From: Verrucomicrobiota bacterium | Lineage (GTDB): Bacteria > Verrucomicrobiota > Verrucomicrobiia > Limisphaerales > J093 | Assembly (NCBI GenBank): GCA_029907285.1 | Contig: JARYMD010000070.1 | Span: forward strand, 1 to 13,879 | DNA: 13,879 bases | Reading direction: 5' to 3' | Shown: piece by piece, positions 6,496 through 13,879 of the stretch | How the letters are laid out: every line of letters starts with the position of its first letter | How positions within the stretch are numbered: position 1 is the stretch's first letter | Translations under genes and position numbers: made by a program | The notes under the pieces: model-generated | The model's input: only the letters and a program-made list of their open reading frames with translations | Database searches by the model: none | Told to the model about the DNA's origin: nothing

Positions 6496-8841
6496 ATGTC
6501 GATGAACTACATTTCGACATTGCCAATCAAGAGCAAGCTGTTGGCGGTCATAATGCTGACCAGCACGTTTGCTTTGGCATTTGCCGTGGCGGGTTTCATT
6601 GGCCGTGAATGGCTTGCAATGCGTGAGGAGGCAGAACGCGATATCCAAACCCGGGCACGGATTCTCGCCGCGAATTTGGGCGCAGCAATTGCGTTTGAGG
6701 ATTCGGAACAGGCGACAAGGACGCTTCAAGTGCTTGGGTCGCGTCGTGAGTTTGAATGTGCATGGGTACTGAATGAGAACCGGGAGATTCTGGCGATGTA
6801 CCGGAGTCCCGCGGCACAGGCATCACAACTGCAGGAACTGCCTGCCGGCAAATCCCGTTTTTGGGGCGGGCATGTCACAGTAAGCGAACCGATCGAGTAC
6901 GGGAGCGAAAGGGTTGGGGCAATTGTCCTGCAGGCGAAGTTCGATTTCATCAGGGGGCGTTTCAAGAGGCAGGTTGAGCTTGCAATGGTCATTTTGATGC
7001 TGTGCTGGATTGCATCATTTTGGCTTGCGGCCTGGTTGCAACGCTTTGTGTCCGGCCCGGTGCATGCATTGTTGGATGGCATACAGCAGGTTTCTTCCAG
7101 ACGGGATTTCACAGTGCGCGTGCAGAAACCCAGCAACGATGAGTTCGGGAAGCTCGTGGACAGTTTCAACAGCATGCTTGAGATGATTCAAGCCCGCGAT
7201 GCCGAGCTTCGGAAGGTTCGTGACGAACTGGAACTCAGAGTTGCAGAGAGAACCAGTGCTCTGGAGACCGAGATCGACGAACGGCGGCGTGCGGAATCTG
7301 CTCTGGCTGCTGAAAAGGACCGGCTCGCTGTCACATTGCGATCGATTGGAGACGGGGTTGCCGCAACGGATTGCGCTGGCAGAATCACGCTGTTTAACGC
7401 CGTGGCAGAGAAGCTCACCGGCGTTTCGTCTGACAATGCGGTCGGGAAACCGATTGTGGATGTGTTGCGGCTCCGGCGCGCGGATGACGCGCCATTCATT
7501 GATCTTGTTGGGCTGGCGCTCACAGATTCCGAGTCGGCCTCGTTTGGCGGGGATTTTGTGCTGGTCGGTGAGGACGGATTCGAAAGGCTCATAGAATGCG
7601 GCGGCTCTCCGATACGTGACAGGCAAAGTCATGTTGTGGGTGTGGTGTTTGTTTTCCGGGATGTCACGGAGAAACGGCGTGCAGCGGAGGAACTGCTCAA
7701 GGCCAGCGAGCAGGAATCAATCAGCCTGCTTGCCGGGGGGATAGCGCATGATTTCAACAACATACTCACAGCGATCATAGGGAATATTTCGTTCGTGCGG
7801 TCATGTGCGCCGGAATTGTGGGAACTGGCAGGGCCGTTGAAACAAGCTGAACAGGCAGCCATTCGTGCAAGCGAGTTGACACGGCAGTTGATCAGTTTCA
7901 CCAAGGGCGGAGTTTCATCGCGGAGACCGGCTCATCTTGGCGAGATCATAAAAGACACGACGGCTTTTGCTCTTCACGGTTCGAAGGTTGTATCCAGCAT
8001 CGAGATTCCCGATGACCTTTGGCCGGCAAGGGTAGATGTTGTGCAAGTCAGCCAGGCAATTCAGAACATTGCGTTGAACGCGGTCCAAGCGATGCCAAAT
8101 GGGGGGACGCTCCATGTCTGCGCAGCCAATGTTGAAGCCTACACGGCGAAGCAGTTGGGGCTGCGGCCGGTTAAATATGTGAAGGTGTCCATTCGCGATA
8201 CTGGCGTTGGCATTGCTGCCAAGGACCTGCCGCATGTTTTTGAGCCTTGTTACACAACAAAGAAGTCAGGCTCAGGCCTCGGGCTTGCGGTTGCTTACTC
8301 GGTTGTCCACAGACACGAAGGCGAGATCAAGGTGGAATCGGCGCCCGGACAGGGCACAACATTCCACATTTACCTGCCCGCTGCAGAAGAACAGCCGGCC
8401 ACACAACCCCACAAGACAGACGAGCCCGTTTCCGGACAAGGCCGCATCCTGGTCATGGACGACGAAGAAGCGATTCGGACGCTGGCGACGGCTGCGCTGA
8501 ACCGTCTCGGGTACGAGGTTGAAACAGCGGCGGACGGTGCCGAAGCTGTCGAATTGTACAGAAAAGCCTTGATGCAGAACCGGCCGTTTTCAGCCGTGAT
8601 ACTTGATCTCACAGTGCGTGGCGGAATGGGCGGCGGGGAAACAATTCGCCGCCTGCGCGATCTTGATCACAATGTGAAAGCAATAGTGTCAAGTGGTTAT
8701 TCTGAAGACGCGATCATGGCCAACTACCGGGAACACGGTTTTGTTGCGGCGGTTGAAAAGCCGTATAGGCTTCAAGAACTCAGCCAGGTGCTTCAAGATG
8801 TGATTGCGGGAAAGGCCCGGCCCACACCTCAGTCCAAGTGA
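6496..8841 (+). CDS. Hybrid sensor histidine kinase (CHASE8-HAMP-PAS-HisKA-HATPase-REC)
   Basis: This 781-residue inner-membrane hybrid kinase has TM1 (about 15-35), a periplasmic CHASE8-like sensor (about 36-160), TM2 (about 162-182), HAMP (about 183-236) and a short coiled coil. A PAS domain follows (about 275-395), then HisKA with the phospho-acceptor H418 in GGIAHDFNN. The ATPase domain shows the N-box (N524, N528), G1 DTGVGI (568-573) and G2 GSGLGL. The C-terminal receiver has acidic D655/D656, phospho-acceptor D704 (ILDL) and the conserved lysine K755 (EKPY). All catalytic residues I can identify are present, so the protein should be active. I chose ATG 6496; GTG 6487 and ATG 6502 are alternatives. 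It follows the YfiR gene closely and would be its natural signalling partner. No DNA-binding output domain is fused or encoded nearby, so the response goes through the receiver or an unlinked regulator. Confidence 0.93.
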   Translation: MSMNYISTLPIKSKLLAVIMLTSTFALAFAVAGFIGREWLAMREEAERDIQTRARILAANLGAAIAFEDSEQATRTLQVLGSRREFECAWVLNENREILAMYRSPAAQASQLQELPAGKSRFWGGHVTVSEPIEYGSERVGAIVLQAKFDFIRGRFKRQVELAMVILMLCWIASFWLAAWLQRFVSGPVHALLDGIQQVSSRRDFTVRVQKPSNDEFGKLVDSFNSMLEMIQARDAELRKVRDELELRVAERTSALETEIDERRRAESALAAEKDRLAVTLRSIGDGVAATDCAGRITLFNAVAEKLTGVSSDNAVGKPIVDVLRLRRADDAPFIDLVGLALTDSESASFGGDFVLVGEDGFERLIECGGSPIRDRQSHVVGVVFVFRDVTEKRRAAEELLKASEQESISLLAGGIAHDFNNILTAIIGNISFVRSCAPELWELAGPLKQAEQAAIRASELTRQLISFTKGGVSSRRPAHLGEIIKDTTAFALHGSKVVSSIEIPDDLWPARVDVVQVSQAIQNIALNAVQAMPNGGTLHVCAANVEAYTAKQLGLRPVKYVKVSIRDTGVGIAAKDLPHVFEPCYTTKKSGSGLGLAVAYSVVHRHEGEIKVESAPGQGTTFHIYLPAAEEQPATQPHKTDEPVSGQGRILVMDDEEAIRTLATAALNRLGYEVETAADGAEAVELYRKALMQNRPFSAVILDLTVRGGMGGGETIRRLRDLDHNVKAIVSSGYSEDAIMANYREHGFVAAVEKPYRLQELSQVLQDVIAGKARPTPQSK

Positions 8842-8900
8842 TCTTTCCGGGCTGGAATGTGGCTGCTCTGCGGACGAATCGTTTCTTGGCAAATCCTCTG

Positions 8901-8933
8901 GTTCGATTCCGGCAGGCAGAATAGAATCCGAAC
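8901..8933. other. Imperfect inverted repeat in the kinase-CotH gap
   Basis: The arms gttcgattc (8901-8909) and gaatccgaac (8924-8933) can pair with one bulge around a 14-base loop. It lies in the 104-bp gap between the kinase and the CotH gene. There is no T-run after it, so it is not a typical intrinsic terminator. The left arm also resembles a tRNA T-loop, but no tRNA surrounds it. Confidence 0.3.
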
Positions 8934-8945
8934 GCTCTCTCGGTG

Positions 8946-11900
8946 ATGAACAGACACTTTTGCAAGGGCATGTGGGTTGGCCCTATCGCGCCACAGATGG
9001 CAGGTAGTGCAAGGCCTTTTTTGGGGCTGCGGTTTGTTGCATTCTGCATGGCGCTTGCCAGTTTTGCCGCGATTTCGGCCGTTGATTCAGGAGTTGCGCA
9101 AGAGGAGGTGGTGATTCCTTTTGGGTCTGCGTGGCACTGGCGCAAAGGGACGAGCGAGGCGTCAAATCCAACGTTTGCATGGCGGGAACGCGCTTTTGAT
9201 GACAGTTCATGGTCGTTGGGGACGATGCCATTCTATTATGGGAACTACACGGTCACGAACGGCACGCGGCTTGCCGACATGCGTAACAGTTACACTACGG
9301 TCTATTTGCGCAGGGCGTTTGTGGTGGAGAACATTTCGGACGTGGCCACTCTGAGCCTCCGGGAAATCATCGACGACGGGTTCATTGTGTGGATCAACGG
9401 CACGGAAATACAGCGTTACAATGTTGGTGACGGTCAACAGCCTTACAACGCGGGGACGCCCACAGCCATTGGCGAGGTTCCTGTCGAAACAAGCGCAATG
9501 GTGATGGTTGGTCCGGAGCTGCTTGTGGAGGGGACAAATGTGATTGCGGTTCACGGGATCAACCGGAACCTCACAAGCAGCGATTTTTACCTTGACCTCG
9601 AGCTGCGGCTGACGAGGCGCGTGACTGCCCCGCCGGCAGTTGCATCCGTGTTACCCGCGCCCGGCTCGAATCTCAGCGCACTCACGGAGGTGAAGGTGGT
9701 CTTCAACAAACCGGTTGTTGGGATTGAAGCTCACGAGTTTTACATCAACGGCCAGCCGGCTGCTGCTGTGGTCGGAGGTTCTGGCACGAACGCGTACGTG
9801 TTCAGGTTTTCACAGCCCGTGCCCGGACCGGTGGACATGAGATTTGGTGCGAACCATTGCATTACGGACCTTGAAGGCAGCCGTTTTGATGAAGCTGCGC
9901 CGGGATCATCATGGAACTACGTGTTGGCCGACACGATTGGGCCGAGGATTGTGTCGGTCTCTCCTGTTCCTGAGGCGACGGTTGGGATGCTGAGGACCAT
10001 TGAGATTTGGTTTGATGAACCCGTGACAGGCGTTGACGCGGGTGACCTGTTGGTGAACGGCCAGCCGGCTGCACAGGTTGTTGGTTTTCATTCAGGACCT
10101 TACACATTCACATTCTCGGAACCGGAATCTGGCGCCGTTACAGTGAGCTGGGCTGACGGCCATGGGATTCGTGATTTGTCACGGGCTGGCAATGGTTATG
10201 TCGGCGGGGCGTGGAGGTACAATCTCAGCGTCGGGAGTTCGCCGGGCGGCGTCGTAATCAATGAGTTTCTCGCAGACAACCTGACAGGGCTGCTGGACGA
10301 AGACGGTCAAAAGCAGGATTGGATTGAACTGTTTAACCGAGGAACCAACAGCGTCAATCTGCTTGGCTGGTCGTTGACCGATGCGCCTGAAACCCCGGGA
10401 AAGTGGGTGTTTCCATCGGTAACGTTGAAGCAAGGCCAGTATCTGGTGATCTTTGCCTCCGGGAAGGACCGCAAGCCGACCGCGGCCGGTGCAAAACTTC
10501 ACACGAATTTTCGGCTGAATCAGGCCGGTGGTTACCTCGGGCTGTTCAGTCCGGATTTGCCGAGGCGCTGTGTGAGCGAGTTTGCGCCCGCATATCCGGA
10601 ACAACGGGGTGACATTTCCTATGGCCTGAGTTCTACCGATAAGACGGCGTATTTTTTGACGCCGACGCCCGGGGCAGCCAATGCTGCCACTGGCGCAGCA
10701 GGGGAGTTTGTTCAGCCGCCGAATGCATCGGTTAAGAGCGGCTTTTACGACGAGCCGTTCAATGTTGTGCTGTCCACGGCGACTGACGGTGCCGAGATAC
10801 GCTATACGTTGGACGGAAGCACTCCCACGCAGACGAGCTTTCGGTACACCGGGCCAATCAATGTTGTTGGCACGCCTTCGAAAGCGGCGGTGATCCTGCG
10901 TGCGGCGGCTTTCAGGGCCGGGTTGTTGCCCTCGAGAACCGTGACGCACACATACATCTTTCCGTATCACGTGGTGACGCAGCCGGCGCGGCCGGCAGGG
11001 TTCCCGGAGATTTGGGATTCACCAAGAGTCGATATTCGCGGTGATTACGAGATGGACCCTGACATTGTCAACAAGGGCACAAATGCGGCCATCATTCGGG
11101 ACGGCCTGATGAAATTGCCGACGCTGTCGATCGTGACCGATGTGGGCAAACTGTTTGGGGCGGCTGAGGGCGTGTATGTGCGGAAGGACGACGCGAACCA
11201 GCAGCCTGTGCATGTTGAACTGTTGTTTTCTGATGGAACACGTGGTTTCAGCACGCCGGCCGGCCTCGAAATCCAGGGCGGCACAAGCCCGAGTGACATG
11301 GGGACGAACACGTGGAAATCAAAGAAACTTTCGATGCGGCTGCTGTTCAAGGGCGCGTTTGGGGCCCGCAGTCTTGAATACCCTTTGTTCGAGGATTCGC
11401 CTGTGACGAGATTCAACACGCTCGTGCTCGACAACGGGCTGAACTATGTATGGCACTACAATGGCGGTTCCAGCACCGAAGACCAGCGCGTTCGTGCGCA
11501 ATACGTGCGCGACGCTTTTGTGAGCGATTTGCAGCGGGTTGTCAGCGGCACAAGCGCGCACTGGCGTTTCGTGCACGTTTATCTGAACGGCCTCTATTGG
11601 GGGATCACGGGGTTGCATGAGCGGCCGGACGACAAGTTCGCCGAGGAATACTTTGGTGGTGATTCGGCAGAATACGACGTTTTGCGGCACAACGCCAACA
11701 ATGTTGTGGCCGGCAACAACGCTGCGTACAACCAGATGTTTTCGATGGCTCGGGGCGGCCTGTCCAACAACGCCGCATACGAAACGCTCCAGCAGATGCT
11801 CGACCTGCCGTGGTTCATCGATTACATGATCATAAACTTTTGGGCGGGGAACACAGATTGGGCGCACCAGAACTGGTATGCCTGCCGGCGGCGCGCTGCG

Positions 11901-13879
11901 GACGGCAAATGGCGCTACTTGAGCTGGGACGCTGAGCATGTTCTCAAAAGCCCGGGCCAGAACAGCCTGTCACTCACCAACTCTGGCGGGCCGACAGAGC
12001 TGTTTCAGTTGTTGCGAGCGAACCCGGAGTTCAGGGTTCGTTTTGGCGATCATGTGCACCGGCACTTTTTTAACGGGGGCGTTTTTTCTGTTGATTCGAC
12101 GAAGCCCGTGCCATTGGACAATCCGGTGGCGAACCGTCCCGCTGCACTGTATTTGAAGCGCATCTGGGAGATTGATCCGGCAATGGTCGGAGAGTCGGCC
12201 AGATGGGGTGATTCGGGCGATTACGGTGTTGACCGATCGAGCAACCCTCTCACACGCGACGGGGATTGGATTCCGGAGCTGTTGGCTTTGATGGGATGGA
12301 CAAACTCACCGGCGCACTCGGCAAGCTTCAACTTGTTCCCTACGCGGTCCGGCATAGTTTTGGAGCAGTTCATTTCTGCCGGGCTGTATCCTTCAGTGGC
12401 TGCGCCGAGCTTCAGTCAGCATGGCGGGGCTGTGCCGATGGGATACGAGCTCCGGATTACTGCTCCTGCGGGCAAAATTTACTACACAACAAACGGGGTT
12501 GACCCGCGAGTTTACGGCAGCGGAAGTGTATCACCGGCGGCGGTTGCGTATGCGGGACCGGTACGGCTGGACCGATCCGCGATAGTCAAAGCCCGGGTTT
12601 TGTCCGGTGGCACATGGAGCGCTTTGAGCGAAGCGGCGTTCACCGTGGGCGCGGTGGGTCTGCCCGTGATTTTTTCGGAGATAATGTATAATCCGCTCAA
12701 CGGGGACGCCTTCGAGTTTGTCGAGATACAGAACACGGGGCCTGTTCCGCTCGATCTCAGTGGGTTCAGGATTGACGGAATAGACTGCACAATACCGAAC
12801 GGCACTGTGGTTGCTCCGGGGGCGGTTTTGGTTTTTGCGAATGGAACTGACCCGGCGGCGTTTGCGACGCGGTACCATGGGGTTTTTGTGACAGCGTATT
12901 ATCGCGGCAATTTGTCCAATGCAGGGGAGCGAATTGCGCTGGTTGATCCGCATGGCAGGACGGTGCTTGCCGTTCACTACGACGACGCAGGGGGCTGGCC
13001 AGTTCTGGGCGACGGCTCCGGATATTCGATTGAGCCAATTGATCCGGCTGGCGATCCAAACGCGCCGGCAAACTGGCGCGCAAGTGAGAGAGTGTATGGA
13101 ACACCCGGACAACCGCCGCAGCTTCCAGCGAGCCCATCGAGCGTGGTGCTCAGCGAAATCATGGCTGATAATCTCTCCGCAGTAACGAACGGGATTTCAT
13201 GTCCGGACTGGATAGAGATTCACAATCCCGGATCACAGTTGGTGGACCTTTCGGGCTGGAGCATCACGGACGACAGCAACCCGCGGAAGTTCGTTTTCAC
13301 TGCGGGCACGGCTGTCGAGCCGGACGGGTATTTGATTGTATGGTGCGACTCCGACACAAATGCCCCCGGCATTCATTCGGGGTTCAAACTGGACTGCCGC
13401 GGAGAAAGCGTGTTGCTGTACGATAGGGACACGAATCGAGTGGACGGTGTGACGTTTGGCCGGCAATTGACGGACTATTCAATCGGGCGAATCGGAAGCG
13501 CATGGAAACTTGCCATCCCAACTCCCGGCGGCCCAAACATTCCCGCCAACGTCGCATCGCAGACCAACCTGTGCATAAACGAATGGCTCGCCAACGCACC
13601 CCCGGGCGGCACCGACTGGATCGAGTTTTTCAATCGCGCTTCGGATGCCCCAGTTGACCTGACCGGTCTTTTTGTTGAGACCGACAACGCCATCGCGCGA
13701 TTGCCCGGCCTGTCTTTTGTCCCCCAAAGAGGGTACGGGGTGTTGTTCGCCGATGAACTCCCGGGCACGGAACATCTGGACTGCAAGCTTCCGGCGTCTG
13801 GCGGGCAAATCACCCTTTGCAATGCTGCGGCTGAGGTGATTGACAAAATCACTTACGGTCCACAAAACGAGGGCGTATC
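8946..13879 (+). CDS. Giant secreted CotH-kinase/lamin-tail protein (3' end outside window)
   Basis: The frame stays open to the window edge (at least 1644 residues). The signal peptide has its core around RFVAFCMALASFAAISA; ATGs at 8946, 8970 and 8997 could all start it, none with a strong ribosome site. Domains in order: galactose-binding-like jelly roll (about 57-222); two Ig/SbsA-like repeats (about 229-328 and 329-430); lamin-tail domain (about 434-541, INEFLADN); chitobiase-C-terminal-like domain (about 589-674, IRYTLDGSTPT); CotH kinase (about 723-1052); a second chitobiase-C-like domain (about 1156-1234, IYYTTNGVDPR); and lamin-tail domains at about 1239-1389, 1399-1534 and 1542 onwards (cut by the edge). 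In the CotH domain, GNTDWAHQN supplies the likely catalytic D971 and N976, and WDAEH a likely metal-binding D995. CotH members phosphorylate secreted proteins in Bacillus spores. The verrucomicrobial role is unknown; a cell-surface or extracellular protein is inferred. Any C-terminal sorting signal lies beyond the window. Confidence 0.9.
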   Translation, partial: MNRHFCKGMWVGPIAPQMAGSARPFLGLRFVAFCMALASFAAISAVDSGVAQEEVVIPFGSAWHWRKGTSEASNPTFAWRERAFDDSSWSLGTMPFYYGNYTVTNGTRLADMRNSYTTVYLRRAFVVENISDVATLSLREIIDDGFIVWINGTEIQRYNVGDGQQPYNAGTPTAIGEVPVETSAMVMVGPELLVEGTNVIAVHGINRNLTSSDFYLDLELRLTRRVTAPPAVASVLPAPGSNLSALTEVKVVFNKPVVGIEAHEFYINGQPAAAVVGGSGTNAYVFRFSQPVPGPVDMRFGANHCITDLEGSRFDEAAPGSSWNYVLADTIGPRIVSVSPVPEATVGMLRTIEIWFDEPVTGVDAGDLLVNGQPAAQVVGFHSGPYTFTFSEPESGAVTVSWADGHGIRDLSRAGNGYVGGAWRYNLSVGSSPGGVVINEFLADNLTGLLDEDGQKQDWIELFNRGTNSVNLLGWSLTDAPETPGKWVFPSVTLKQGQYLVIFASGKDRKPTAAGAKLHTNFRLNQAGGYLGLFSPDLPRRCVSEFAPAYPEQRGDISYGLSSTDKTAYFLTPTPGAANAATGAAGEFVQPPNASVKSGFYDEPFNVVLSTATDGAEIRYTLDGSTPTQTSFRYTGPINVVGTPSKAAVILRAAAFRAGLLPSRTVTHTYIFPYHVVTQPARPAGFPEIWDSPRVDIRGDYEMDPDIVNKGTNAAIIRDGLMKLPTLSIVTDVGKLFGAAEGVYVRKDDANQQPVHVELLFSDGTRGFSTPAGLEIQGGTSPSDMGTNTWKSKKLSMRLLFKGAFGARSLEYPLFEDSPVTRFNTLVLDNGLNYVWHYNGGSSTEDQRVRAQYVRDAFVSDLQRVVSGTSAHWRFVHVYLNGLYWGITGLHERPDDKFAEEYFGGDSAEYDVLRHNANNVVAGNNAAYNQMFSMARGGLSNNAAYETLQQMLDLPWFIDYMIINFWAGNTDWAHQNWYACRRRAADGKWRYLSWDAEHVLKSPGQNSLSLTNSGGPTELFQLLRANPEFRVRFGDHVHRHFFNGGVFSVDSTKPVPLDNPVANRPAALYLKRIWEIDPAMVGESARWGDSGDYGVDRSSNPLTRDGDWIPELLALMGWTNSPAHSASFNLFPTRSGIVLEQFISAGLYPSVAAPSFSQHGGAVPMGYELRITAPAGKIYYTTNGVDPRVYGSGSVSPAAVAYAGPVRLDRSAIVKARVLSGGTWSALSEAAFTVGAVGLPVIFSEIMYNPLNGDAFEFVEIQNTGPVPLDLSGFRIDGIDCTIPNGTVVAPGAVLVFANGTDPAAFATRYHGVFVTAYYRGNLSNAGERIALVDPHGRTVLAVHYDDAGGWPVLGDGSGYSIEPIDPAGDPNAPANWRASERVYGTPGQPPQLPASPSSVVLSEIMADNLSAVTNGISCPDWIEIHNPGSQLVDLSGWSITDDSNPRKFVFTAGTAVEPDGYLIVWCDSDTNAPGIHSGFKLDCRGESVLLYDRDTNRVDGVTFGRQLTDYSIGRIGSAWKLAIPTPGGPNIPANVASQTNLCINEWLANAPPGGTDWIEFFNRASDAPVDLTGLFVETDNAIARLPGLSFVPQRGYGVLFADELPGTEHLDCKLPASGGQITLCNAAAEVIDKITYGPQNEGV

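Noticed and set aside
8900..8920. tRNA or tRNA-derived attachment site
   Set aside because: ggttcgattcc resembles a T-arm, but no acceptor, D or anticodon arms are present nearby and there is no integrase in the window.
11319..11939. Minus-strand open frame of 206 codons
   Set aside because: It is antisense to the CotH kinase domain, whose motifs are clear on the + strand.

Overview
The window looks like chromosomal DNA of a Verrucomicrobiota-type bacterium (Pedosphaera/Limisphaerales-like). This is inferred from gene content: a very large secreted CotH-kinase protein with lamin-tail and chitobiase-C-terminal-like domains, a TonB receptor/YfiR/CHASE8 hybrid-kinase module, and a thiE-PfkB pair. 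The moderately high G+C and the frequent GTG/TTG starts fit. All convincing genes are on the + strand.

Layout: (1) 98-1081, a protein resembling the C-terminal half of a six-hairpin (alpha/alpha barrel) glycoside-hydrolase-like enzyme. It has no ATG near its N-terminus and probably lacks its front half. (2) 1133-2757, thiamine-phosphate synthase (thiE) overlapping a PfkB-family kinase by an ATGA junction. (3) 2790-3092, a doubtful small ORF. (4) 3099-4925, a CLC-type anion transporter/channel with two C-terminal CBS domains; its last codons and stop lie inside a 37-bp repeat that recurs 71 bp downstream. (5) 4926-5349, a non-coding stretch. (6) 5350-8841, a signalling module: the wreck of a TonB-dependent receptor gene (plug start joined out of frame to a barrel fragment), then an intact YfiR/DUF4154 periplasmic protein, then a 781-residue membrane hybrid histidine kinase with a C-terminal receiver. 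(7) 8946 to the window end, a secreted protein of at least 1644 residues, truncated by the window edge. Its order is signal peptide, galactose-binding-like domain, two tandem Ig/SbsA-like repeats, lamin-tail domain, chitobiase-C-like domain, CotH kinase domain, a second chitobiase-C-like domain, and three more lamin-tail domains (the last incomplete).

How the genes fit together: thiE and the kinase are translationally coupled, so their products may act in one process, although the kinase substrate is not readable from sequence. In the receptor/YfiR/kinase operon the outer-membrane receptor would ordinarily feed a periplasmic regulator and membrane kinase; here the receptor is destroyed while the two downstream genes remain intact. 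I found no tRNA, rRNA, CRISPR array, transposase, integrase or defence locus. I did not find a clearly new multi-gene system. The most noteworthy items are the orphaned signalling module, the unusual CLC pore residues, the direct repeat overlapping the CLC stop codon, and the CotH/lamin-tail giant protein.
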